From the NCBI GenBank assembly GCA_947073645.1, contig CAMTMK010000008.1:1-64000 (forward strand): a DNA stretch of 64,000 nt, given 5' to 3'. Origin of the DNA: an uncultured bacterium (GTDB lineage: Bacteria; Cyanobacteriota; Vampirovibrionia; Gastranaerophilales; Gastranaerophilaceae). Each line of letters opens with the position of its first letter. The first letter of the stretch is position 1. This document shows positions 8,545 to 18,026 of this stretch, in pieces. The position numbers and the translations under genes are program-made. The notes under the pieces were generated by a model. The model was not told the DNA's origin, did not search any database, and saw nothing but the letters and a program-made list of their open reading frames with translations.

Positions 8545-9180
8545 ATGACAAAAAGATTCGGCTTCACACTTGCAGAAGTGTTGATTACATTAGGTATCAT
8601 CGGGGTTGTAGCTGCAATGACTATGCCTACATTGATGAACTCAACTCAAGGTGCTCAATATAAAGCAGCTTACAAAAAAGCTTTATCAGCTTTAGGACAA
8701 GCAGTTACTTTGAACGTTGCTTTGGATGATTACAACTTTGCTGATACATCAAGCACTACTTTAAACTCTGATTACTCAGTTACAAAAATCTTAACTTCAA
8801 GAATGAACGTTGTTAAAACTTTAGAAACAGGTGTTGATTACACTATCCAAACACCAACAGCTGCTTCAGGCGGTACTACTGCTCCAGCAACAAGTAATGC
8901 TAACTATACATTGTTCTTCAATGACGGTATCGTATTCAGCTTCCCAAAAACATCTAAAGGTTGTATCAAAGGCGATGCTACAGCAGCTGACAACATTTGT
9001 AAAGGTATCATCGACGTTAACGGTCAAAAAGGACCTAACAAAGTTGTTGCTTGTGACGGTATTACAAACACTGCTGACTGTGTAGTTTCTAACCCGACTG
9101 ACGTTTATCCGGTTATGTTCTACAACCAAACAGTTCTTCCAAACTCTAACGCTGCAAGAGCTGTATTATACGGTAAATAG
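8545..9180 (+). CDS. Type IV pilin-like / pseudopilin
   Basis: Prepilin (211 aa) with a short basic leader (MTKRFG) cleaved before FTLAEVLITLGIIGVVAAM, which supplies the mature N-terminal Phe, the Glu5 and the hydrophobic assembly helix. The mature domain ends in a conserved block (IDVNG.KGPNKVVACDG, NPTDVYPV, FYNQTVLP, AVLYGK), with Cys pairs near residues 141-176 that may form disulfides. It has a strong TTGACA/TAAAAT promoter, a leader of about 115 nt and an AAAGGTG Shine-Dalgarno site. The pilin at 28569 shares the promoter layout, ribosome site and both ends of the protein, differing only in the middle. Assembly would use the pilB/pilC/secretin operon at 55-61 kb. Confidence 0.92.
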   Translation: MTKRFGFTLAEVLITLGIIGVVAAMTMPTLMNSTQGAQYKAAYKKALSALGQAVTLNVALDDYNFADTSSTTLNSDYSVTKILTSRMNVVKTLETGVDYTIQTPTAASGGTTAPATSNANYTLFFNDGIVFSFPKTSKGCIKGDATAADNICKGIIDVNGQKGPNKVVACDGITNTADCVVSNPTDVYPVMFYNQTVLPNSNAARAVLYGK

Positions 9181-9202
9181 AAAGCAGACAAGCTTAAGAA
9201 TA

Positions 9203-9235
9203 AAAAAAGAGAGTCGATTGACTCTCTTTTTTTTA
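9203..9235. terminator. Bidirectional terminator between pilin and U32-like genes
   Basis: The stem AGAGAGTC/GACTCTCT (9208-9215 and 9220-9227) with a GATT loop is flanked by an A-run on the left and eight T residues on the right. It can therefore end both the pilin transcript and the convergent minus-strand one. Confidence 0.88.
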
Positions 9236-10864
9236 TGTATTAAAAAACTTATTCAACAAAAGCGGAACAAACTTTGCATTCAAGGCACTGAAATCAAATA
9301 CAAACTCATTCACCCCAGCCTTTGAAAGTTCTTCCAAATCCCCAAAACGCTCCAATATTGAATCTTCAAACATATGCATGCGGCAAAAACCGTCGCAGGT
9401 AAAAGGCAAAAGTTTATCCAATGACGGGTCATGAAGCGCGTAACCGCCTCTGTGACACGGAGCTTTGCAAGAAAGTCTTGAAATTATCGCACTGTCGTTA
9501 TTCAAAGGGCACAAACCGAGGCTTGGAACCCTTATATTACCTGCAATTGTATATTTTTTATTTGGAATATCATTTTTAATCTTTTTTATTGTCTTTAAAT
9601 CCGCAAATGTTGTAAAATCTATCGTATTAATCTGTGACAAATTATTCAAACATTTTATTGAGAGGCTGTTCAAAAGATTAATCCCCTGTCCGATTTCAAT
9701 CGGAATATGATTAATTTCAGGGTCATTTATAGCAGTCCAAAAATATCCTATATTATTTATAATAAGACTGTCAGGTGCAGGAGATGAGAGTAAAATCTGT
9801 TTTACATACTCATAAACCCTGTCAAAATCACGTTCAATCAGTATTCTCGGAGTTGAAAGCTGAAATTTAATCCCATACTTTGTGCAGAACTTTTTAACTT
9901 TCATAATAATATCGTTAAAACTGCTCACAGCAAGATCTGCAGTAGAGAGAATTTCACCGTATTCAATCGAATAAACCGGATTAATTCCTGTTTTTTTAAT
10001 AAATTTCTCAAGCTCTTTAATCTGCGCAAGCTCTGACAAACGAAAATTAATCTTATACAAATCCTTTTTGGAATAATCCGTATCTTTTTTGATTCGGGTT
10101 GTTTTAATATCCCATTCAAAGTTTTTTACATTACGGCTAAATTTAAAATCCTGCCCCTCAGCACTTTCAACCACTCCCAAAAAGTGATTTGTGCGATAAA
10201 TACTTTTTCTTACGTGTTTAAAAGGAAGTTTTTGATTTTTAAACAATTTTGGCTTATCAAGGATTTTTTGGATTAATTCAATCCCTTCCAAAATTTCTTC
10301 TGAGCTGTTAAATTTCCCTTTAATAACAACCCTGTCTATTGCTTTCATTTTCTTGATATCTTCTGCACAAAACGGAAGATTATCACTGTCAATTGCCAGC
10401 GGAAGCTTTGTGTACTGCTTGATTTTTGCAATATTTTTCAGATAAATTTCTTCAGTAATAATAATTTCATCAACTTTATGGAAATTACTGATAAAATCGA
10501 TTCCCGCAAGGTTATGAATATCAAAATATGAATCTACAATTACCTTAAACGGCAGATTAAAAACCTTTATCGCCTCAAGAATTGCAAAACTGTTTATAAA
10601 AATTCCGTCAATACCTGCTGTTTTTAAAAACTTCAGCATTTTTTTGATTTCAGACAAATTTTCCTCTGTAATATCATGCTTGAAATTAATATAAATTGCA
10701 CAACCCGAGCGTTTTGCCGTCTCAACAAATTCATTGACATATTCAAAATTGCTGTTCAAAAACTTTTTGTAATAAACATAAAAATCTCTGCATTTAGATG
10801 CTTTTGAGAAAACTTCAATATCTTCCGGCTTTTTTACCGGCGCAACTATTCTTATATTTTCCAT
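9233..10864 (-). CDS. U32-like TIM-barrel protein with C-terminal Cys cluster
   Basis: A 543-residue protein made of two tandem barrel-like halves. The first runs from VAPVKKPEDIEVF through DGIFINSFAILEAIK, and the second begins near residue 270. The C-terminal part has a Cys cluster (LGLCPLNN, SCKAPCHRGG, FTCDGFCRMHMF) resembling the iron-sulfur signature of U32 peptidase-family proteins, so I place it as a divergent member. It could also be a radical-free Fe-S hydroxylase like other U32 relatives. The typical U32 HGA.C motif is not present in the first half. Initiation appears leaderless: TGGTATAAT (10872-10880 on the plus strand) ends 7 nt before the ATG. The gene is divergent from the AsmA-like gene across only 41 bp. 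Confidence 0.65.
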   Translation of the reverse strand: MENIRIVAPVKKPEDIEVFSKASKCRDFYVYYKKFLNSNFEYVNEFVETAKRSGCAIYINFKHDITEENLSEIKKMLKFLKTAGIDGIFINSFAILEAIKVFNLPFKVIVDSYFDIHNLAGIDFISNFHKVDEIIITEEIYLKNIAKIKQYTKLPLAIDSDNLPFCAEDIKKMKAIDRVVIKGKFNSSEEILEGIELIQKILDKPKLFKNQKLPFKHVRKSIYRTNHFLGVVESAEGQDFKFSRNVKNFEWDIKTTRIKKDTDYSKKDLYKINFRLSELAQIKELEKFIKKTGINPVYSIEYGEILSTADLAVSSFNDIIMKVKKFCTKYGIKFQLSTPRILIERDFDRVYEYVKQILLSSPAPDSLIINNIGYFWTAINDPEINHIPIEIGQGINLLNSLSIKCLNNLSQINTIDFTTFADLKTIKKIKNDIPNKKYTIAGNIRVPSLGLCPLNNDSAIISRLSCKAPCHRGGYALHDPSLDKLLPFTCDGFCRMHMFEDSILERFGDLEELSKAGVNEFVFDFSALNAKFVPLLLNKFFNT

Positions 10865-10905
10865 AAAAATAATTATACCACAGAATTTGTGATATAATTT
10901 TATAT
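10865..10905. promoter_or_regulatory. Divergent pair of extended -10 promoters in 41 bp
   Basis: The minus-strand TGGTATAAT (10872-10880) serves the U32-like gene, and the plus-strand TGATATAAT (10890-10898) serves the AsmA-like gene. Each ends 7 nt from its start codon, so both mRNAs should be leaderless. The gap is too short to hold two -35 elements outside the neighbouring promoter or coding sequence. Confidence 0.65.
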
Positions 10906-13900
10906 GTGGGCAGGATTATAAAAATTTTACTTTTAATATTTACAATATTGTACGGAGCTTACTACTGGGCTGTACCCGCACTTGTGAAACTGCCTGAAAA
11001 CCTTGACCTTGAAGGTTACAAAATTTCTATGGAAAGCCCTAAAATAAAAACAGGGTTAATTCCGTCAATAGAATTTTCTGCCCAAAATGTATCACTGCTC
11101 AACGATGACAATACAAAAGCACTGGAACTTAAAAACCCGGACATTAACATTAGACTTTTGCCGTTACTTCTGAAAAAAGTTGATATACAAGATTTTACAG
11201 CAGATGAAATTAACGCTGATTTAATTCTCGATACTGACAAAACACTAAAACTCGGACAGTACAAACTTGAAAGTAACACTCCCGCGCCATCTTTGACACT
11301 TCATAGAGCATTGGTTGAAAAATACAATCTCAGTTTTGATAACAAAATTTTAAATCAAAAAATGTCACTGACTGCCAAAACCGAAACCACACAGGAAGGT
11401 CATCAGCTTATTACGGCAGATGTAAGCAAAGTTAAAATTATTTCTGATATAAACTTTATCAATAACGGATTAGAAATCAATGCATTAAAAGTTTCAGGAG
11501 ATAATATCAGTGCATTTGCATCTGGTAAAATCACCAAACTTAACGCAAAAATCCCTCATCTTGATATGAAAATCGGAGTTAATAACTCCAAAGCGGAAAA
11601 TATTTTACCGCTAATTCCTGATATTCCAAACCTATCGCCTGATATGGACTTAATCCTTTTAAAACAAACAGGCTTCTGGGGTGATGCATCTGCCAACTTA
11701 GAAATTAAAGGAAAAGCAGATTATCCAAATGTTTACGGCAACGTACTTGTCAAAAACGCCTATATGGTAAAACCAATTCCAAATGCGGAAAAAGCTACTA
11801 TTAAACTTTCATTCCGCGGTGACAAAATGGATTTGGATGTAAAAGTTCCAACAAGCGCGACACAAACAGTCTGGGTAAACGGCCCGATAAACTTGGATAA
11901 AGACAGAACCGCAGATTTGCGTATAACAAGTACAAAAGACGTTGATTTGAAAACCGCTCAAATCGTGCTTAATCCGCTCCATGAAATCCTTCATTTTGAC
12001 CTCGGCCCTGTACCGATTATGGATATTAAAGGTAAAGGCGGAATTAATTTTCACGTCATCGGAACCCGCCAAAATCCACACGGCTGGGGACAGTTCGTCT
12101 TTAAAAACGCAACAGTCTCATTTACTGATATTCATAATATGGTGCTTCAAAACGGGTCAGGAACACTTGATTTCAACAATCAGGACACTTTATTCCAAAC
12201 CCAAACCGCAACATTAAACGGAAAACCTATTTCAGTCCGAGGTACCTGCTCTCTTTTAGGAAACCTTAATTTTGATGTAATTTCAAACGGACAAGATTTA
12301 TCAAAACTGTTAACTACAATAAAAACTTCCCCAATGCTTGAAGATATTCAGAAATTGCTTTCCCCGATTGAAACAGCTTCTGGCAATGCAAATGTAAAAA
12401 TCAATCTTTACGGACAGGTTAAAGATGTTAATGACGTTGTTTTTAACAAAAACATCTTTGCAAAAGGCACAATAGAACTGCTTTCAGATATGATTAAGCT
12501 AAAAGATGCACCTGCTGTCAAAACATCAGGAACTGTAAACTTTGACAATCTTAATGCTGATTTCAACCTGCAATCTGCAATAAATTCCTCAAAACTAGAT
12601 ATTACTGGAAAAATAAAAGACAACTACGGAAACATAAAAGTAGTTTCCAATCGCTTTAACATTGGCGACGGAATAAAATCTTTAAACATTCCTTATGCAA
12701 AAGATTTATCGACAATTAATTCAAGCTTCATGGCCAAATACGAAGGAAAAATCGATAACATAGACTTAAACAAACTTTTGGTAAAGGGCAAAGTTTACAA
12801 CAATAAAGGTTCCAAAAGCGCAATCATAGTAAATAACAGTGACTTTGAATTAAAAAATTCAACATTCAGACTCGGACGAATTAATGCACAATTTGGTCAA
12901 ATGCCTGTTTTAATTGAAGGAAGAGTGACAAATATTGTACAAACCCCAAATCTTAATCTATACGTGAATGCAAAGCCGTCACAGGATTTTTTTGATGAAT
13001 TTTTCAACAAAAAATCCGTTTATCCGATAAAACTTAAAGGCGATGCAAATCTTTCATCAAGAATTTCAGGGCCTATAAATAACCTTAACGCAAAAACAAT
13101 ATTGAATATTTCAGAAAACTCAAATATTTACTATATGGGCGCAACAATCGGAGATGTCGAAAATCCTGTAAAAATCTCAGTTGACAACACAATCTCCGGC
13201 GACAAAATAAAGATTAATAATCTTCAATATGACAAAATTATAACATCTCAAAACAACAGACCATTTATAAATACACAACTTAATGCATCAGGAACATTAC
13301 AGGTATTGAGTGACAATAATGTTGCATTTAATAATTTTAGAATAAAAACTCAAACTCCATCAGATGCAAAGATTTTCAACATAATTTTTAGAAAACCGTT
13401 TATGAAACAAGGTGTTTTTTCATCTGATTTAGTTTTAAACGGAACATCATTAAACCCAAAAATCCTTGGTAAAATGGATATTACAAGTATTGATATTCCC
13501 TTCTTTGATTCAACAATCAGAGATATTAATTTGAACTTTAAACCTGATAAAATTCTTATAAAATCAAAAGGCACAATTCTGACAAATGAAGTTCAGGTTG
13601 ATGCTGAAATGAAAAACAGCCTCATTGCACCATACATTCTTGAGACTGTAAATTTGAAACTTGCAGATTTGGATATTAACAAAATTACAGATACATTGAG
13701 AGATTTGGAAGCAGAAGCTACAAGAAAACCGACCTCTCACAAAACTGCCTCACAGGAATTTGATATTTCACAATTGATTATTAATAATGCAAATATCGAA
13801 GCCGATAAAATTAAGGTTAGAAATATTAATGCCGATAATTTTATTGCAAAACTCAAACTTGATAACAAAAATATCCTTGATATAACAAATTTTAAATTTG

Positions 13901-14643
13901 ATATCGCACAAGGTTCTGTACTGGGGAATTTACAGCACAACTTATCAAACCACAGAACAGATTTGGATATTCACTTAAATAACGCAAACGCACTGATTAT
14001 GTCAGAAGCACTGTTTGATTTAAAAGGACAAGTTTACGGACTTGTAAACGGCGATTTTACATTATCTTGCAATGGCGACACACAAGATGATTGCTTTAAA
14101 ACTCTTTCAGGAAACGGGACTTTCAAAATCGCAGACGGCAAAATGCCAAAACTCGGCTCGCTTGAATATCTTTTGAAAGCGGGAAATCTCTTTAAAGGAG
14201 GAATTGCAGGATTATCAATCAACAGCATAATCGATTTGGTAACTCCTTTAAAAACAGGAAACTTTGAAAGTATATCTGGCGATATGCATCTTTCAAACGG
14301 AATTGCAGACCGTATAAACGTTTATTCAAGCGGAAACGATTTGAATATGTATATGACAGGTTCATATAATATCGTCACTTCTGTTGCTGATATGCAAATT
14401 TTAGGCAGTTTATCAAAAAATATTACAACAGTGTTCGGAAAAATTAAAAACGCATCTTTAAATACTTTATTTAACACAATCCCCGGGGTTAATGACCAGA
14501 CAGAAAAACTCCTTATGCAGGAAGAAATAGCAAAAATCCCGAATATCAAAGATGCAACAGATATTTACAGAATTTTTGCCGTAGAGATTAACGGTGACAT
14601 CAACGGCGATAAGTATGTTAAAAGTTTCAAATGGGTAAAATAG
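10906..14643 (+). CDS. AsmA/TamB-like giant envelope protein
   Basis: A 1245-residue protein with one N-terminal membrane anchor (IKILLLIFTILYGAYYWAV, residues 4-22). The rest is beta-strand-rich with repeated NLDLEGYKI/LNLNFKPDK-like strands, ending in an AsmA C-terminal-type region (GTFKIADGKMPKLGSLEYLL, about residues 1074-1093, then GSYNIVTSVADMQILGSLSK). Such repeating beta-groove proteins (AsmA, TamB, YhdP) bridge the inner and outer membranes and are thought to move phospholipids, so a diderm envelope is implied. Start is GTG 10906; an ATG at 10904 is out of frame. There is no Shine-Dalgarno site, and an extended -10 ends 7 nt upstream. Only a GC-rich hairpin (14643-14658) follows. Confidence 0.85.
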   Translation: MGRIIKILLLIFTILYGAYYWAVPALVKLPENLDLEGYKISMESPKIKTGLIPSIEFSAQNVSLLNDDNTKALELKNPDINIRLLPLLLKKVDIQDFTADEINADLILDTDKTLKLGQYKLESNTPAPSLTLHRALVEKYNLSFDNKILNQKMSLTAKTETTQEGHQLITADVSKVKIISDINFINNGLEINALKVSGDNISAFASGKITKLNAKIPHLDMKIGVNNSKAENILPLIPDIPNLSPDMDLILLKQTGFWGDASANLEIKGKADYPNVYGNVLVKNAYMVKPIPNAEKATIKLSFRGDKMDLDVKVPTSATQTVWVNGPINLDKDRTADLRITSTKDVDLKTAQIVLNPLHEILHFDLGPVPIMDIKGKGGINFHVIGTRQNPHGWGQFVFKNATVSFTDIHNMVLQNGSGTLDFNNQDTLFQTQTATLNGKPISVRGTCSLLGNLNFDVISNGQDLSKLLTTIKTSPMLEDIQKLLSPIETASGNANVKINLYGQVKDVNDVVFNKNIFAKGTIELLSDMIKLKDAPAVKTSGTVNFDNLNADFNLQSAINSSKLDITGKIKDNYGNIKVVSNRFNIGDGIKSLNIPYAKDLSTINSSFMAKYEGKIDNIDLNKLLVKGKVYNNKGSKSAIIVNNSDFELKNSTFRLGRINAQFGQMPVLIEGRVTNIVQTPNLNLYVNAKPSQDFFDEFFNKKSVYPIKLKGDANLSSRISGPINNLNAKTILNISENSNIYYMGATIGDVENPVKISVDNTISGDKIKINNLQYDKIITSQNNRPFINTQLNASGTLQVLSDNNVAFNNFRIKTQTPSDAKIFNIIFRKPFMKQGVFSSDLVLNGTSLNPKILGKMDITSIDIPFFDSTIRDINLNFKPDKILIKSKGTILTNEVQVDAEMKNSLIAPYILETVNLKLADLDINKITDTLRDLEAEATRKPTSHKTASQEFDISQLIINNANIEADKIKVRNINADNFIAKLKLDNKNILDITNFKFDIAQGSVLGNLQHNLSNHRTDLDIHLNNANALIMSEALFDLKGQVYGLVNGDFTLSCNGDTQDDCFKTLSGNGTFKIADGKMPKLGSLEYLLKAGNLFKGGIAGLSINSIIDLVTPLKTGNFESISGDMHLSNGIADRINVYSSGNDLNMYMTGSYNIVTSVADMQILGSLSKNITTVFGKIKNASLNTLFNTIPGVNDQTEKLLMQEEIAKIPNIKDATDIYRIFAVEINGDINGDKYVKSFKWVK

Positions 14644-14658
14644 AAGCGCAGCCGCTTC
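14643..14658. other. GC-rich hairpin between convergent genes
   Basis: GAAGCG CAGC CGCTTC forms a 6-bp stem right at the stop codon of the AsmA-like gene. There is no T-run, so it is not a classical terminator. It may still pause or protect the convergent transcripts. Confidence 0.4.
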
Positions 14659-14697
14659 GCCCGCCACTTGTGCTTTGGAATTAAAGTCCAATTTCAA

Positions 14698-14904
14698 TTA
14701 CGGCACAGGGTCGTAACCACCTTCATTTCCCGGGTGACATCTTGCGATACGTTTAATACCTAGCCATCCGCCTTTTAAAATTCCGTATTTTAAAATAGCC
14801 TGCTTTGTATACTCGGAACACGTCGGATAAAACCTGCAAACCGAAGGTGTAAGTCTTGAAAATTTTTGGTATATTGAGATTAAAAATAGAAAAACTTTTT
14901 TCAT
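14698..14904 (-). CDS. yidD: Membrane protein insertion efficiency factor YidD
   Basis: A 68-residue protein with every YidD landmark: an amphipathic N-terminal helix ([16 protein letters not shown]), [25 protein letters not shown] and the GGYDPVP tail. YidD assists YidC-mediated membrane protein insertion. Its ATG overlaps the stop codon of the upstream TPR gene by one base (TAATG), so it is translationally coupled at the end of the fliE-flhA operon. In most genomes yidD sits with rpmH-rnpA-yidC, so this location is unusual. Confidence 0.95.
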   Translation of the reverse strand: MKKVFLFLISIYQKFSRLTPSVCRFYPTCSEYTKQAILKYGILKGGWLGIKRIARCHPGNEGGYDPVP

Positions 14905-15917
14905 TATTTACCCAATGTATCCAATACAAATTTTTCCAAATGCGCTCTTACCTCAAACTTTTTAGCATCAAATTGCTGTTTATCAGTTGTAATTTTACCA
15001 TTATTTATAAATACTTCCACTCCGTGATAACAAATCCATTCCGGACTTGGTCTGTTTGGATTTTTAATATCCCAATCCAAAACCTTTTTAGTTATTTTTG
15101 CTCGATATTTTACATCTTTTTCAGCCATATATTTCACTGTATTTGGAGCAAGCAACGGTTCCATTTGAACAGCACCCGCAGCCGAACGGTCTTTACAAAC
15201 AAAAACATCTTGCATAGAGCGATATCTTCCTATTGCATACAACAATGACGCTAAGTCTTTATCTTTTGGCAAAATATCATCTGCCACGGCAATGTAATAA
15301 ACAGGTAAAACATCCGGCTCAAAGTTTTTTACTTTGTTTTGTATTTCTTGTTTTTTTCTTGGCGGCGCATTTTGATATTCTTGCCCTAAATAAATAGGGT
15401 CTTTCACATAACGGTAATTTACATTTTTTCCGTTTTGACTAACTTCAATAACTATACCGCTTTTTTCTTGTATTGCTCTTTCACGTTGTTTCTTTGCCAA
15501 TTCATCACTTGGTTTTAATTTTAGTGCTAAATCATAATCTGCAATAGATTTGTCATATTGTTTATCATGCAAATATGCCAACCCTCTGTTTTGATACAAT
15601 TCAAACAGCTTATCCGGCTTAGCGTGTGATATCGCATTAGTATAAGCTTCAATAGCTTCTTTATAATCACCCAGTTCATCTTGTGCTAAACCTTTTGAAA
15701 AATAAGCCAATTCAAAATCAGGATAACGTTTTATAGCATCTTTTGCCAATTGTTCTAACTTTTCCCAATCTTCACTCTGAAACGCCTTAATCATATTATT
15801 TTTGTAATAGGTTTTTATTTGTTCATCATTACCCAAAAGCAATCCATTAGAACAAGCCTTTATCCCAATCAGGAATAAAATAGGAATTAGCACACATAAA
15901 ATATACCATTTTTTCAT
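14904..15917 (-). CDS. TPR-repeat exported protein downstream of flhA
   Basis: A 337-residue protein with an N-terminal hydrophobic signal (residues 4-21). The sequence IGIKAC has a Cys in a weak lipobox-like position, so it may be a lipoprotein. Residues about 45-160 contain at least three TPR motifs ([40 protein letters not shown]). The C-terminal half has no family that I recognise. It has a strong AAGGAGG ribosome site and starts 16 bp after flhA, in the same operon. This makes it a candidate accessory of the export apparatus, comparable in position only to pilotins or TPR scaffolds of secretion systems. Confidence 0.7.
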   Translation of the reverse strand: MKKWYILCVLIPILFLIGIKACSNGLLLGNDEQIKTYYKNNMIKAFQSEDWEKLEQLAKDAIKRYPDFELAYFSKGLAQDELGDYKEAIEAYTNAISHAKPDKLFELYQNRGLAYLHDKQYDKSIADYDLALKLKPSDELAKKQRERAIQEKSGIVIEVSQNGKNVNYRYVKDPIYLGQEYQNAPPRKKQEIQNKVKNFEPDVLPVYYIAVADDILPKDKDLASLLYAIGRYRSMQDVFVCKDRSAAGAVQMEPLLAPNTVKYMAEKDVKYRAKITKKVLDWDIKNPNRPSPEWICYHGVEVFINNGKITTDKQQFDAKKFEVRAHLEKFVLDTLGK

Positions 15918-15932
15918 TTTGCCTCCTTACCA

Positions 15933-18026
15933 TTAATCCATAGAGTAAGATTCGCCGACAGAATCAATTGCCTCAACCTTGATATCAGTAATCAATTCAG
16001 AATAAGATATTACAACAATTGTCGGAATATGACGTTCCAACAATTGATACAACGGCAGTCTTATTCTCGGAGAACATAATATTACAGGCTGCTGTCCGCA
16101 AGCCTGATGGGCACGCATCAATGTTGTCGCAGTAGTTTCAATCAACTCCTGAACTTGCATAGGATTTAACAGAAACATTGTACCAAGCTCAGTTCTTTGA
16201 CAGCTGTCATCAAGCGTTTTTTCCCATTCAGGAGAAAGTGTCAAAGCATATAAAACCTTATCATCACCTACGTTAGAAAGACAAATTTGACGCCCTAACG
16301 CAGCCCTCAAACGTTCTGACAAAATATCAGGTTCTTTTGAAAATCTTGCGTAATCACAAAGTCTTTCAAATACAAAGATAATATCTTTGATAGAAACTTT
16401 TTCACGAATTAAGTTAACAAAAATCTTTCTCAAGTCACTTGTAGAAATAATTGTCGGAACAAGGTCATTAACAAGCGTCGGGTCTTGAGAACGAACAAGT
16501 TCCATAAGTTTCAAGACATCGGTTTTTGTCATAACTTCATCAACATGTTTTCTTACACATTCCTGCAAGTGAGTTACAATAACGTCTGTAGAATCAACAG
16601 CAGTAACAGAGCGCGCCATCTTTGCATCTTCAGGTCCAATCCAGTAAGCCTGAGTTTGATAAGTCGGGTCAATACCGATAATTGCATCCTGCGGAACATC
16701 TTTTTTCATAGCATCCCACTGATCGGCGATTACCATTAATTTACCCGGATAAACGTAACCCGTTGCAACGGTGTTTCCGCGAATAGAAATCATATATTCG
16801 TTAGCATCCAGCGCTGATGAGTCCATAATACGAATGTTTGGTAAGATATAACCGAGTTCGTCCGTAACTCTTTGACGTAACGCAGCGATTTTTGCAAGCA
16901 ATTGACCTTCCTGATCAGGGTCTGCAATAACAAGCAGGTTTGAACCTACCTGCAAACTCAAAACATCAACCCCTAAACGCTCATACATTCTGTTCGGGTT
17001 AACAAGGTCTTGCATGTTTTGGCGAACATTTTCCAATTGACCCAACTGAGATTGAACATCAGCATTAATCAATGTAGAGAAACCTGCAACACCAAGTCCG
17101 ATAGCAAATAATGTAAACGGAATCCAAGGCAATCCTGTCCAACCACCTGTAACAGCAAGCAATAACAAGAAACCTGCAGCAAGGAATAAAGCATTAGGCT
17201 TACTCATAATTTGTCCCGTAACATCAGAACCTAATGAATTTGCAGCAGAAGAACGGGTCATAAATACACCTGCCGCAATTGACATTAATAGCGACGGAAC
17301 TTGAGAACAAAGACCGTCACCAATTGTTAATGTTGTATATTTTGAAACTGCATCCGCAATAGGCATCTGGTTCATAATACACCCAATCGCCAAACCACCT
17401 ATAATATTAATCAAAGTAATAATGATACCCGCGATAGTATCCCCTTTTACGAATTTCATCGCACCGTCCATACTACCGAAAAGGTTTGATTCTCTTTGCA
17501 AGTCCTCACGTTTTTTTGTTGCTTCTTCAGGTGAAATCAACCCTGCATTAAAGTCAGCGTCAATTGTCATTTGTTTACCGGGCATCGCATCCAAAGCAAA
17601 ACGTGCGGCAACTTCGGCAATACGTTCAGCACCTTTGGTGATTACCATGAACTGTACAACAGTGATGATAAGGAAGATTACACCGCCGACAATCATGTTA
17701 CCGCCCGTTACGAACGTACCAAATGCGTGAATTACTTCCCCCGCTTCACCTTTTGCAAGAATACAACGAGTCGAAGCAATTGAAAGTACAAGTCTGAACA
17801 TCGTACCGATAAGGATAATTGACGGGAATGATGCAAGTTCAAGAGTTTTCTTTACATACAAAGAAATCATCAAAAGAACAACACCAAGCGTGATATTCAA
17901 ACAAATAGATACGTTAATAACCCAGTTTGGAAGTTCGCACAGCAAAAGAACGATAAGCAGTAAGACGAATATCGCCATGAAAACTTCACTTAAATTTGTT
18001 CCTCCTCCTTGTTGTTCCTGTGCCAT
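15933..18026 (-). CDS. flhA: Flagellar/type III export gate protein FlhA (FHIPEP family)
   Basis: A 697-residue export-gate protein with about eight N-terminal membrane helices and a large cytoplasmic C-domain that docks chaperone-substrate complexes. The FHIPEP signature is intact (RFALDAMPGKQMTIDADFNA, near residues 141-160). The segment GSMDGAMKFVKGD has Met where flagellar FlhA normally has Ser (GASKF), which is the form I associate with non-flagellar SctV proteins; other parts look flagellar. Its ATG overlaps the fliH stop (TAATG). It follows fliE, fliF and fliH, and is followed by a TPR protein. The ATPase fliI and the gate proteins FliP/Q/R and FlhB are not in the window. Confidence 0.92.
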   Translation of the reverse strand: MAQEQQGGGTNLSEVFMAIFVLLLIVLLLCELPNWVINVSICLNITLGVVLLMISLYVKKTLELASFPSIILIGTMFRLVLSIASTRCILAKGEAGEVIHAFGTFVTGGNMIVGGVIFLIITVVQFMVITKGAERIAEVAARFALDAMPGKQMTIDADFNAGLISPEEATKKREDLQRESNLFGSMDGAMKFVKGDTIAGIIITLINIIGGLAIGCIMNQMPIADAVSKYTTLTIGDGLCSQVPSLLMSIAAGVFMTRSSAANSLGSDVTGQIMSKPNALFLAAGFLLLLAVTGGWTGLPWIPFTLFAIGLGVAGFSTLINADVQSQLGQLENVRQNMQDLVNPNRMYERLGVDVLSLQVGSNLLVIADPDQEGQLLAKIAALRQRVTDELGYILPNIRIMDSSALDANEYMISIRGNTVATGYVYPGKLMVIADQWDAMKKDVPQDAIIGIDPTYQTQAYWIGPEDAKMARSVTAVDSTDVIVTHLQECVRKHVDEVMTKTDVLKLMELVRSQDPTLVNDLVPTIISTSDLRKIFVNLIREKVSIKDIIFVFERLCDYARFSKEPDILSERLRAALGRQICLSNVGDDKVLYALTLSPEWEKTLDDSCQRTELGTMFLLNPMQVQELIETTATTLMRAHQACGQQPVILCSPRIRLPLYQLLERHIPTIVVISYSELITDIKVEAIDSVGESYSMD

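Noticed and set aside
11809..14697. Numerous minus-strand frames of 60-90 codons inside the AsmA-like gene
   Set aside because: They lie wholly within a strongly coding plus-strand gene, have no ribosome sites and show no domain pattern.
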